From: Erythroxylum novogranatense
Taxonomy: Eukaryota > Streptophyta > Magnoliopsida > Malpighiales > Erythroxylaceae
Length of the DNA: 64,000 bases
Reading direction: 5' to 3'
NCBI GenBank assembly: GCA_029891385.1
Contig: CM057235.1
Span: forward strand, 10,473,001-10,537,000
Position 1 is the first letter of the stretch. Each line of letters starts with the position of its first letter. This document shows positions 22,174-32,144 of the stretch, one piece after another. The position numbers and the translations under genes are program-made. The notes beneath the pieces are model-generated. The model did not search any database. It was given only the letters and a program-made list of their open reading frames with translations, and was not told where the DNA came from.

Positions 22174-23612
22174 TGATCGTCGGCTTATCGTTCAATATTA
22201 AAATTGATCCTCGAAAACCGGTCAAATAAAATTTATACCAAGGATTGCAATACGAGGATGTAACCTCGGTCGACTCTCAAGGAACCAAAGGTACTAACCG
22301 ATTCTAGACTAGCCTAATGTTTGAATGATGCATGCAATTAAAGCAATAAAAAGGGGTTTGATTTGATTAACTAAAAATTAAACTAAGCCAAAGTAAGAAT
22401 AAATGTTTTTGGGATTTTAGAAAACTAAACGATTGAAATTAAACAAGTTTGAAATCAACTTACTAAAACTCTCCGAAAATGTAGCTCGGGTCATCATCGC
22501 TCAAAATAATATCGAGGTTTGAAATCCACTAAATTTGAAAGCTAAACCTTAACAACTCGTTAAGTCCAAAATTAATTAATCAACTCGATTAATTAAAATT
22601 AGCTAAAAACCTTAGTGTATGCTATGGAATGATTAATGCAACGAGTTAATCAAATAAACACAAAATTAATTTAACCAAACACAACTAGGTAGATTAAATC
22701 AACTCATGCAAATCTGCTTAACATACATGAGACTTCATGTATTTGGCACAAACTTCAATGTAAATCGATCCATACCATAGATCATAGTTAACATCCTACT
22801 AAACTATAGCAAGATTCAATCGAAATACATTGCAAAAATACCAACTCGGATCATTGCAAATACAAATCAAATCCTAACTATAATCGATTACCCTTGTTTA
22901 GCTCACTAACTCCAACCATTGCTACATTTCGAAGATAGTACACTTAGCCACCATGGTACGGATGAAATCTTATTTTGAAGGATCACCTCGGTTCATGTTT
23001 CCAACAACGAATGTAACGCAGATGAGAAAGCGAAGGAAGAGATGAATGAGATCAAGCGTCGTCCGGTGAAGCGGCGAATCGCAAAACAAATGTAAAACGA
23101 AAACTATTAGAAGCGAAGGAAAGAAGAGAAGAAAACTCGTGCGCGTAGTCTGTTTTTGCCTAAATGGCAAAGTTTTATAGGATTCGTGCGGGCAGTCGAA
23201 CAAAGGAACTTTTGCCAAATATAGCCGGATTATCCGACTTTCGCCAAGCGGCTAATGGCTTCGTTCATTGCGTGACGTTGAATGGTCACTCGCCGCGCGC
23301 GAAAAGAATTAAATACCATTAATTCGCCTCGGCGAATGGAGAGTTTAGTTCGCCCGGCGAATCTCGCACGTGTTGACTTGTTGAATGTTGACTCCTTTGG
23401 TCCTACAAAATACAACCCATTCGCAGATCAATTGTCCCAATAAAATTATGTAAAATTAATGACAAATGACAACAAAATACTAACAATGTGCAATTTATCA
23501 AAAATCAATGTGCGGGACCAAAATAAGAATAAAAATCATAAATCAGGAGTCAACAAATGTATAATTACTAAAGAAAACGGGCCTAATTTATAATATAAAT
23601 TTGGTCCAATCA
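22174..23612 (-). mobile_element. Ath1 3' LTR (left on this strand)
   Basis: It is bounded by 'tgatcgtcggctt' and 'ttggtccaatca' and is collinear with 32145-33579. Differences between the LTRs are mostly small indels, concentrated in the GC-rich segment 22980-23380, which also carries 'cgc..ggcgaa' type palindromic words. No ORF here is preserved between the two LTRs. Confidence 0.93.
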
Positions 23613-23616
23613 AATT

Positions 23617-23631
23617 CCCCCACACTTAAAC
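23617..23631 (-). other. Ath1 polypurine tract
   Basis: On the minus strand gtttaagtgtggggg lies just before the 3' LTR start (4 bp, 'aatt', in between). Identical 15-mers occur at 24812-24826 and 26061-26075, so the tract is triplicated in the region after pol. This copy is in the position for plus-strand priming. Confidence 0.8.
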
Positions 23632-25020
23632 CTTTGTACTCCTGAACAAAGCTTATAAGAGTCAAAAGGTACAAGAGTAAAAGAAAATTCTGCCCATGCT
23701 CAAACAACAACCAAAATTGACTCAATCCACTTTATCGTAATTCTAACGCAAAGAAATTGAAAGAGTGCTAATAAAACAAACATTGAAAGAATTTAAGCAC
23801 AAGAGATTGAACAATGAGAATCACTCAGATATGGTGTTTACGCCGTCTCACTTGTATAGTAGGGATATTTTCTCTAAATCGCTTAATACATCTCCTACCA
23901 TGAAGCTTGTATCAATTTTATTTCTCCACTACAAGGACTATCAATTTGAAGATCAAGAGGTCTTTAAGGGTTGTAATGAGCGGAAGGCTAAATGAATGGA
24001 TGATGTGAAAGAAAGAAAAAATATGAGCATGCGCATAAAATGAGGAATCGATGTCAACAACAAAACTAAAACACTACACTAAAATAAATTGAATACACAC
24101 ACTTTTTTTTTTTTTTTGGCTATCTCATTTTGAGATGCTAATCCCTTTTTGGGATGCAACACATTATGATCCCTTTTCGGGATACACAAGACTAACACTT
24201 TTCATTTTTCAACACTTTTTTTTTTCAACAACTAATAACTAAACACGTACTCATCGATCATCTAAGAATGTATGCAAATGCTCATAAGAAAAGGCTCGAG
24301 GGCTAGCAAGAGGAAAAAGTGTTTAAGGGTTGGTGTTTGGGGAAAGAGCTGAAATAAAGAACGCCTCTATCATATCCACAAAAATCTAGTCCATCAAGCT
24401 TTGAGTAAAAATTGACACAAGTTCTAGAGAAGAATGGACTAAGCAGATGCACAACACAAAATATAGAAGAAAAATTTGGCTCGAATATCCTTCCAACAAG
24501 GTTTTGTCTCAATGATCAATCTCAAGTCTTAAAACTTAAAATGCTACCTTGTTAGCATGCTCCCATTTACTTTGTTTGAAAACTTCAAAAGTTAAAATTT
24601 TGCCAAAACCAATTATCGCTCAAGAATGGAGAGCATTTTCAAAACTCAAGTATCGCTTTGAAACTTATAAGGGTTTTGCATGCAAGGCACAAAAGAACAA
24701 GTGCAGAAAATGTTTTGATTGAGTCCAAATTTATCAGTAAAAGCAACGGGCCCACAAAATTATGCACAAATTTTAATAGGTGTACAATGCAGAATATAAA
24801 AGGGAACGGTTCCCCCACACTTAAACATGGCATTGTCCACAATGGCAGCAGGGCACAGAATAGAAGCATGAAACAACTAGAACACAAAGAGAACGGGGAT
24901 ATATCATTAAGCTCAAAAAGAAATGTACAAAAAATAATAGGAGCCAAAGAACTAACTAAAAATTACAACGAAGAAAAGAAAATACAGGGAAAAGAACAAC
25001 GACAAAAGAAACGAAAAGAA
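23632..25020 (-). other. Ath1 non-coding region between pol and 3' LTR
   Basis: The 1.4 kb of A-rich sequence hold a T-run at about 24103-24118, three 'tttttgggatgc' style repeats (24150-24190) and the second purine motif (24812-24826). Frames such as 24658-25029 on the plus strand lack any family resemblance. In Athila elements an env-like gene may sit here; I see no trace of one. Confidence 0.5.
24812..24826 (-). other. Second polypurine-like motif of Ath1
   Basis: An exact 15-bp copy of the terminal tract (gtttaagtgtggggg on the minus strand), about 1.2 kb from the LTR and just downstream, on the minus strand, of the small ORF at 25031-25369. Confidence 0.65.
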
Positions 25021-25030
25021 ACAGCCTAAA

Positions 25031-25369
25031 CTATTCTGCAGGATCATCAGCGGGCGGATCCGGAGGGGCAGCGACACGAGGAGCACGAAAAAGAAGGTGC
25101 GGCGGAACTATAGGGAAAGAGTTAGGAGCAGCCGTGACCGGAGACGGAACGGGTGACTGAAGACGAGCGGTAATTATGTTTTGTATGGAGCGGAAGGTCT
25201 CGCGATCAACCTCTAGTTGAGTCTTAAGATGACGGATATTTGCTCGAAGCATGGCCACCTCGGGAGAAGCTGAGGCAACTACAGGTGGAGGAGACTCACG
25301 AGACGGAATTGTGGAAGAAGCAAGAGGAGGAGGTTTCTCGCTACTGCTAGCATTGTGAGTATGAGACAT
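25031..25369 (-). CDS. Ath1 small Pro/Ser-rich ORF of unknown function
   Basis: The intact 112-codon frame starts with ATG at 25369 and has an N-terminal Ser/Pro-rich part ('SSSEKPPPLASSTIPSRE'). A short helical segment ('EVAMLRANIRHLKTQLEVDRE', split by no proline) could form a coiled coil, and the C-terminal part is Pro/Ala-rich. It lies between the second and third purine motifs. It is one of the few undamaged frames of Ath1, though its length makes survival by chance possible. I do not recognise a domain. Confidence 0.5.
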   Translation of the reverse strand: MSHTHNASSSEKPPPLASSTIPSRESPPPVVASASPEVAMLRANIRHLKTQLEVDRETFRSIQNIITARLQSPVPSPVTAAPNSFPIVPPHLLFRAPRVAAPPDPPADDPAE

Positions 25370-25427
25370 GATTCCTGTAATTACAAATAATAGAAGCCAA
25401 ACTTAGCCCTCAAAATCATACAGAATC

Positions 25428-25945
25428 ACCCGCCTCGTCGCGACTAACCCTCGGAAGTCACGACGAATCGAGGTCCGCAGCCATTCGTCGCGACGAATAG
25501 GAGTGTCTGCTGCGACGAATGGGCTTCTTCGTTCGTCGCGACGAATTATGAAGTTCGTCGCGGCGAACGGCGATTCTGTAGCCACGCAAAGCGAAAAGCG
25601 CTTCCAGGGACCCAAACTAAACATGAACCAACGAAAAGGAAAACGAAATGAAAGAGGCTTACGAGAGTCGACAGTGGAGGGAGAATTTGAAGGAGACGAC
25701 TACGGAGCGAATGAGAGCAGAGGTGGCGAAGAAACGAGAGAGTGAGGGAGAAAAAGAAAGAGGAGGAAGGAGAATAAATAGTGTGGGAGAGGCAAACAAA
25801 AGGGCGCGAAAGGAAAAAGACGGAAAGGGTCCCGGACAAAAGAGATGTCCAACGGTCCAGAGGTATTCGCCACGACGAGGCAATCGCTAGCCGCAGCGAA
25901 TAAAACGCAAAACCCTACATTAGCCAAGGCGAACAAATGGGAGTT
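25428..25945. repeat. Ath1 post-pol array of ttcgtcgcgacgaat words
   Basis: Between 25428 and 25575 there are about seven copies or variants: 'cctcgtcgcgacta', 'gtcacgacgaat', 'ttcgtcgcgacgaat' (twice), 'gctgcgacgaat' and 'ttcgtcgcggcgaac'. Two further variants, 'ttcgccacgacgagg' and 'gccgcagcgaat', are at 25865-25900. The word is the same as in the Gyp2 LTR, although the elements are not closely related. A plus-strand purine-rich stretch (25620-25840) separates the two groups. Confidence 0.75.
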
Positions 25946-26060
25946 CGTCACATGAAGTCACCCAATACATCCCACGTAGAACTAACAAAGGGTAATCAAA
26001 TGAATAGAATAGAAAGGGAAATCCTACCTAACTACATCTAAACTTATTGATTGGGTCTTT

Positions 26061-26075
26061 CCCCCACACTTAAAC
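26061..26075 (-). other. Third polypurine-like motif of Ath1
   Basis: An exact copy of the 15-mer, about 85 bp beyond the end of the integrase frame on the minus strand. Confidence 0.65.
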
Positions 26076-26158
26076 AATGAATCACGACGATAAAAATTTG
26101 CAACAAAAGCAAAGACATATAACAGATAAACAGGTGAGGGAAAGAAGTAACCTGATAA

Positions 26159-27240
26159 TTACGGCGGTTGAGGAGTCCCATGATAGAGCTTGAGCAGATG
26201 TCCATTGACCTGAAATCGTGCGCCAGTTTGTTCCTGCAAAAGTTCTATCATACCAAAATTATGTACTTTAACTACCACATAAGGCCCTTCCCAACGATGA
26301 TTGAATTTGCCAGGTTTGAATGTGAAGCGGGCTTTATATAAGAGCACTTTGTCGCCTTCCTTAAAAGTCTTTCGAGAAGAATCTTGTCATGTATCGGTTT
26401 GGCCTTTTCCTTGTAGGCCGAGAGTGCTCATATGCTTCAAGTCGCAACTCCTCTAATTCTTGCAGCTTGGGTTTCCTTTCCATTCTGATAGGTCAAAATC
26501 CATGTTGCATTGTTTCTACCGCCTAATAGGCCTTATGCTCTAGCTCCACAGTAAATGACGAGCCTTGCCATAAATCAACCGGTATGGGGACATTCCTATC
26601 GGGATTTATAAGCGATCGATCATACCACAAAGCTTCTTCTAAACGCAGACTCCAATCCTTTTTAGAGGCTTGACTATCCTTTCCAAAATGTGCTTAACCT
26701 CTCTGCTGAAACTTCGCTTGACCATTGGTTTGTGGGTGGTAGGCGGTAGAGACCTTGTGGTAACTCAAATTTGGAAAGCAAGTTAGTAATAATCCGGTTG
26801 CAAAATGGGTTCCACGATCGCTCACCACTTGCCTTGGGAATTCCAAATCGACGTAAGATATTGGATTTGAGGAATTTAGTATTTGCTCACGTCATCTTGT
26901 CTAATCAGTCTGACCTCGATCCATTTCAAACATAGTCCACTCTAAGAGAATATACACGAACCCGAACGATGGGGAAGCGGTCCCATGAAATCGATACCCC
27001 AAACATCAAAGATTTCGCAGAACATCATTGGTTGTTGCGGCATCTCATGGCGCTTCCCTAACCATCCAAGCGTTGACACTTGTCGACGCTTGGCAAAAAT
27101 GGAAAGAGTCCCAAAAATTGTAGGCGGAAGAATCCAATCCAAAACTTTTCTAGTCGTTCTTCTAACTTTGAAATGTCCCCACGACCATGGAGTGGCAAGC
27201 CGATAGTATGTCATTGAATTCCTCGTCGGTGACACATCGA
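26159..27240 (-). pseudogene. Ath1 integrase
   Basis: On the minus strand the zinc-binding region is partly readable at 27206-27010 ('GHFKVRRTTRKVLDW', ending 'EIFDVWGIDFMGPLP', which contains the first catalytic Asp). The core continues in alternating frames with 'NILRRFGIPKA', 'SDRG', 'TNGQ' and 'REVKHILERI' (26900-26680). The C-terminal domain is open at 26347-26159 ('KFNHRWEGPYVVVKV'). At least five single-base frame changes interrupt it. Confidence 0.85.
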
Positions 27241-27244
27241 CGAA

Positions 27245-27822
27245 TTACTTGGTCAATGCATATCTTCCAAAGGTAAGGCTCGTCCCAAATGTAATGCCAA
27301 GCTTCACTCTTGATTTTCGAGCTCGCCCAGAGTCATACTGAGCGGGGGTTAAATTTGTCATTAAGTAATTGACAATATCGATACCAAGGCTCCTTGAGAA
27401 TGCGGCACACGGATGTAATCCGGAAAGAATCACAAATCGGATCGGAAGAGTCTACTCCTTTAGTATCTTGTGGTAGTACCTCGGATGGTCACTACTTGGT
27501 TTGCGGCACCACTCGATCTTTAATCTCAATATCAAACTCTTGAAGAAGCAAAGTCCAACGGATCAATCTGGTTTCGATTGTGGCTTCGTCGAAGAGGTAC
27601 TTAACTGACATGCGTGATCGGTGAAAATGATGACATGGGAATTAAGCAAATCTTGGCGGAATTTTTCTAAAGCGAAGATTATTGCAAAGAGATCTTTCTC
27701 GGTTGTGGTGTAGTTGGCTTGAAATTTGGATCTAAAGTTACGGGCTGTATGCAATAACTCAAGCTAACTTCTCCTCATGTTGTCCTAACATAGCTCCCAC
27801 AAAGATAATTGGAAGCATCACA
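27245..27822 (-). pseudogene. Ath1 RNase H and linker to integrase
   Basis: The frame 27754-27563 shows the gypsy RNase H pattern 'NYTTTEKDLFAIIFALEKF' and 'HVIIFTDHA'. Its Glu and second Asp are retained, but the stretch with the first catalytic Asp (27760-27820) is scrambled. The following frame (27433-27245) matches the linker before integrase ('DIVNYLMTNLTPAQ'). Confidence 0.8.
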
Positions 27823-29212
27823 CTAAAGTTCAAAAGACAAATGCCAAACAGGGGCAACTAGAATAGGAGGGGAAATGAGTTTGGCTTTAAGTGTATCAAA
27901 AGCCTTTTGGCATGAAGCATCAAACTCAAATTTCTCATCCTTTTGCAAGAGTTTTGAAAGAGGAAGGGCGATTTTGCTAAAATCCTTAATAAATCGCCTG
28001 TAAAATCCTGCATGACCTAGGAATGACCTGATATCACGGATGCAGGTAGGATAAGGCAGGGAAGATATGACTTCGATTTTAGCTTTGTCGACTTCAATTC
28101 CTTTCTTTGAAATCAAATGTCCAAGCACAATACCTTCATTTACCATAAAATGGCATTTTTCGAAGTTAAGGATCAAGTTCTTCTCGATGCATCTCTTAAG
28201 AACTTTAGTCAGGTTAAAGAGACAGGAGTCGAATGAATCGCCAGAACTGTGAAGTCATCCATGAAGACTTCCATACTTTCTTCCAAAAATCGCAGAAGAC
28301 ACCCATCACACATTTGGAAGGTACAGGGGCATTACATAAACCAAAAGGCATCTGCGATCACGTGAAAGGTGCGAAGGGACAAGTAAACGTGGTCTTATCT
28401 TGGTCCTCGGTGCAATGGGTACTGGAGAGTAACCCAAAACCATCTAAGAAACGATGTAGCGATTTCCCATAACCTTTCTAGCATCGATCGATGAATGGCA
28501 AGGAAAGTGGTCCTTTCTAGTGGCGTCGTTTAATTTGCGATAGTCAATACAAACTCGCCACAATTTTGCACTCTAGTAGGGATGAGTTCATCCTCTCATT
28601 TTTCACCACAAGATCCGCTCTTTTGGGAACCACATGAATGGGGTGACCCATTCACCGTCGAGATAGGATAAATAATCCCGAAGACTTATGACTTTGTGAT
28701 TTCCTTTTTACTACATCCGAGATTAGCGGGTTCAATCTTCACGGGTTGCCTTACCGCTTGGAACCCTCATTCAACAATATCCTATGAGTGCAAAGGGCCG
28801 GCTAATCCTGTATATGTCGCTAATGACCACCCTATTATGCGCTTATGCTCGTCAACACTTTCAAAAGTTGCTTTTCTTAGCTCGATAATGAATTTGCAAT
28901 TATGACCGTAATTTATTATTGGGCTCGAAAAGCGTATTTCAATAGTGAGGTAAGGGTTTTAGTTTTAACTCGGGGTTGTAAAATGGAAGGGACCAACTTA
29001 GGAAGCTCAAGGGAGAAAAGGTTTCTGCATTTTTCTGGATAATTGAAAGGATCAATCGAAGAATTCTCTTGGATGCCGAGCGAACACAATTCAAGATTAG
29101 ACGACTTACCATGCAGATCCTTATCAGATTTTGACTGAGTAGAAAGAACGCTAAGCATGTTAACTCCAAGGAGTGAGTAATCCTCATGTGGGTGTTTCAT
29201 GGCTTCGTACAT
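27823..29212 (-). pseudogene. Ath1 reverse transcriptase
   Basis: The protease-RT linker is open at 29212-28916 ('ELPKLVPSILQPRVKTKTL'). The fingers and palm are scattered over frames: 'DIKG.SPSLCTHRI', 'MPFGLCNAP' near 28340, and the catalytic FMDD at 28265-28254 in 'EVFMDDFTVLA'. The connection region is open at 28176-27823 ('KCHFMVNEGIVLGHLISKKG', then 'SFLGHAGFYRRFIKDFSKIA'). FMDD instead of YVDD is usual in the Athila/Tat group. Stops and indels prevent a full product. Confidence 0.87.
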
Positions 29213-29219
29213 CTCTGAA

Positions 29220-29720
29220 GCTTATGGATCGATCACCTACCTCCATGGTGATCTTCCTTCCATCATATTGATATTTGTACCACCGTCCGAAGGAAGAATT
29301 GACCAAGAATCAAAGAAGTGTCTGCACAACTTCGTAAGACATATCTAGAACATAGAAATCTGCGAAACACTAATCCTTTAACTTTGAACTAAGATGTCCT
29401 CGATAATTCCCCTTTGGATGGCGGAAGGATCTATCGACCAACCGTAAAACTACCGTGGTAGGTTTTATGCTTTTAACGCCTAGGGCTTCATAAATGATTT
29501 CGGCATGGCGTTAATTGCCGCCCTAAATCAATAATGCTCTCCCAATCGTTACCTTTCCTATAACACAAGGAATGGTAAATGAGCTGGATCCCGCACTTGG
29601 CCGAATTTGGGGCTTAAATAAAGCCGACACATTCGAACTCACTGGACACGTTCATTAGGCCTAAATTTTTGCTTGTTCGTGCACAAGTCCTTGGTACTTA
29701 TCGTGAGGCCGACACTTTCT
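29220..29720 (-). pseudogene. Ath1 aspartic protease remnant
   Basis: The minus-strand frames around 29560-29400 recall the Athila protease: an 'IIDLG' motif in the active-site position, then 'AINAMPKS', 'KPTTVVLRLVDRS' and 'PKGIIEDI' in shifted frames. The surrounding 200 bp are too broken to assign. Confidence 0.55.
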
Positions 29721-30878
29721 TAATCAAATCCAGCGAGGGCACATTGACTTCAACCTTCCCAAACAGGTCAATAATTTCCTTTTCATGTTTTAGCTCATTG
29801 ACCTTCTTGCTCATCGATATGAGTTCGAAAAGGGAGGTCCTTTAAGTCGACTTCCTTCTTGGCTGGTTCATTTACGCCGATTTAATCTTATCGCCTTCTT
29901 CCTAATATGCTCGATGATTGCTCTTTATCCTCAATTGTTGATTGCTTCTTGTTCCTCAACAATTCCTCTTCGCGACCACTCTTTGATCGCATGACTTGCT
30001 TCTCTCACTGAGGCGCTTCTTGAACCTCAATTTCTTGGTGCATTCTTCTTCTTGAGAATGTGAAATGCACTTTCTTTCCACTCCTCGGCTCAATTGCATT
30101 TAAACTCTTAGGGTTAATGACCGTGTTGGAGGAATGGATCCGCTGCTCTAACGATTGTCACTCAAATTATTAGACAATTGAGTGACATACGAGTTCGAGT
30201 TCTCGGCCTTGGTCTCCCATTGATCCATGCGTTTTCAAGGCGCTAAAGCGGGCAACATTCTTAGCGGAGTCTGTTGGATGAGGTTTGCGATGGCGTTGAA
30301 TTGAGTTCTTTATCGAAGTTCGTTCCTCTTTCATCAACGTCATCATACTATCTGGCAGGTTGGTTGGTGTCCTCCTTTGGTGGCGGCGGTTGTTGCAATC
30401 GTCAACGCTTGTTGATCCCGGGCTGGTTTGTAGATTGACCACTCCACTCCCTTGCTGAAATCGGTTTGGTGCTCTTTCGCGTTATTCCTCCAACTAAAAT
30501 TTGGGTGGGATCTCCATCCCTCATTATACGTGTTGGAATCTGGGTCCCATTTTGATCTGTCTACCTTGATACATTCTTTGAGACTTCTTCATATCTGCCA
30601 GACAAACACTTGAAATGTGCATCAACGACCCATTAACTATCACAACCGGGTGCGACCGATTCAAGAGAAGGTGATGGGCGATGCACATTCAAATTCTTAA
30701 GTTCACCGTGATCGAGGATAACGGGAAGTTATCCGATGTTCAAAGGAATCTACCTTCGATTCCGGCTCTCCATCCTCTTAGTTTGAGCCGACATGGCTCC
30801 CACTTCATTCACGTTCACGGAATCACGGACACTATATTTGTTGATGATTGAGGCCATTCTCTTAATCGGGGCCCAAGC
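29721..30878 (-). pseudogene. Ath1 gag C-terminal region (eroded)
   Basis: This segment lies between the capsid domain and the protease. A 90-codon frame (30442-30170) and shorter ones encode Ser/Thr/Lys-rich sequence. No CCHC knuckle is visible, as is common in the Athila group. The many frame changes make it impossible to follow one ORF. Confidence 0.5.
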
Positions 30879-31570
30879 TTACAGTGCGGTGAGGTCAATC
30901 AACGAACCTCCGACGCAAAGATCCAACATTCCTTTCTCTTGATTCTTCACCCCATCATAAAAATATTGAACCAATTGTTCATCAGGGATCTGATGATGGG
31001 GGCACCGAGACAACAGATCTTGGAATCTGTTCCAAAAATCATACAGGGACACGTCACAATCTTGTTTGGCAGAATATATCTCCTTTCTCATCGACGATGT
31101 CCTAGAAGCTGGAAAATACTTTTCCAAAAAAACTTTCCGCAAGTTGGCCCAACTGTGATAGGCATTTGCGACATGCCTTGGGAGGCTCATGTACCACTCC
31201 CGGGCCTTTCCTTCTAACGACAAGTGGAATACCTTCCACAGCACCTGGTCTAGATGTGCTCCTACAGGCTTCATACTCTGACAAATCATGGTAAGGGCTT
31301 GAAGATGCATGTAGGGGTCCTCTCCCGCCAAACCGTGAAATTTGGGGAGAGAGTTGATCAATAAACCTTTAACTTCAAAATTGACGTCGAAGTTAGGGCA
31401 GGCAGCAGTGAAAGGATCGTAGTTTACGTCCGAAGTTGTAGCTTCGCGGATTGTTCTACGTCTAATGTTCGCATTGTTGTCATCTACGCGTTCCTGGTCA
31501 CCATTAAGACCGTGATCTCCATTTCGGTGGGTGGCCGGATATTCTTGTTGTTCACCATCTCAGATTCTAG
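30879..31570 (-). pseudogene. Ath1 gag, capsid domain
   Basis: A continuous frame from about 31570 to 30879 contains 'SLPKFHGLAGEDPYMHLQ', 'FHLSLEGKAREWYMSLP', 'FLEKYFPASRTSSMRKE', 'SLYDFWNRFQDLLSRCP' and 'QYFYDGVKNQEKGMLD'. This matches the Athila/Tat retrotransposon gag domain in order and spacing. The first ATG inside is at 31361, but homology extends further upstream, so the true start lies beyond a frame change near 31560. Confidence 0.88.
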
Positions 31571-31784
31571 TCGATCTAGTGTGCTAAGTCTTTCTTGCTC
31601 TCTCTTGTTTTCCTAAGTTGTCAAGGTGTCGCTCAATTTCAGGTTGAAAATGAACTAGCCTAAGTCTACAGGGCATGCACAAGAGAAGTTCACCTAAGAT
31701 AGCTCACTAAAACGACAATATGAGCTTCAATTCACTCGGGTTATTGCGGCGTGTAAGAACTTCTGCGTGACTGAGTAAAATTGT

Positions 31785-31885
31785 AACTTTCGCTGCGGCG
31801 AATATATGAACTCGCTGCAGCGACTGATGAACTCGCTGCAGCGACTGATGAACTCGCTGTGACGAACAATGAACTCGTCACAACC
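31785..31885. repeat. Ath1 leader repeat with CTCGCTGCAGCGA palindromes
   Basis: About four units of about 23 bp, 'tgaactcgctgcagcgac', lie between gag and the primer site, including exact copies at 31809-31828 and 31832-31851. The core tcgctgcagcga is a perfect palindrome. The left-most variant reads 'ctgcggcgaa' and the right-most 'ctgtgacgaa', linking it to the TCGCGACGA word. On the element's own strand this is in the 5' leader RNA, where it could form hairpins. Confidence 0.75.
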
Positions 31886-32123
31886 AAGAAGCACAGACCA
31901 GCAAAGCAAACGAAATTAACTAAAAATTAAGCACAATAAACAAAAACAATCAGACTAAACACTTAGAACAAAGCAGAATGAAATCACAAACATAATTAAC
32001 ACTAAAAACACTTAAGCAGAACAGAAAATTAAGAATGAAATTATGCAATGCAAATAAAATGCAAACAACAAAAATTAAAATCAAAACAAACATTTGGCTA
32101 ACCTAAAGAACCAATTAATTTGA

Positions 32124-32141
32124 TTCCCGACAGCAGCGCCA
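32124..32141 (-). other. Primer-binding site of Ath1 (Asp-tRNA-like)
   Basis: On the minus strand tggcgctgctgtcgggaa lies 3 bp after the 5' LTR. It resembles TGGCGCCGTTGCCGGGG, the aspartate-tRNA-type primer site reported for this group, with a few mismatches. Confidence 0.7.
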
Positions 32142-32144
32142 ATT

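Noticed and set aside
25403..25951. ORFs on both strands in the Ath1 post-pol region
   Set aside because: Derived from the TCGTCGCGACGA array and a purine-rich stretch; no shared protein pattern with any element.
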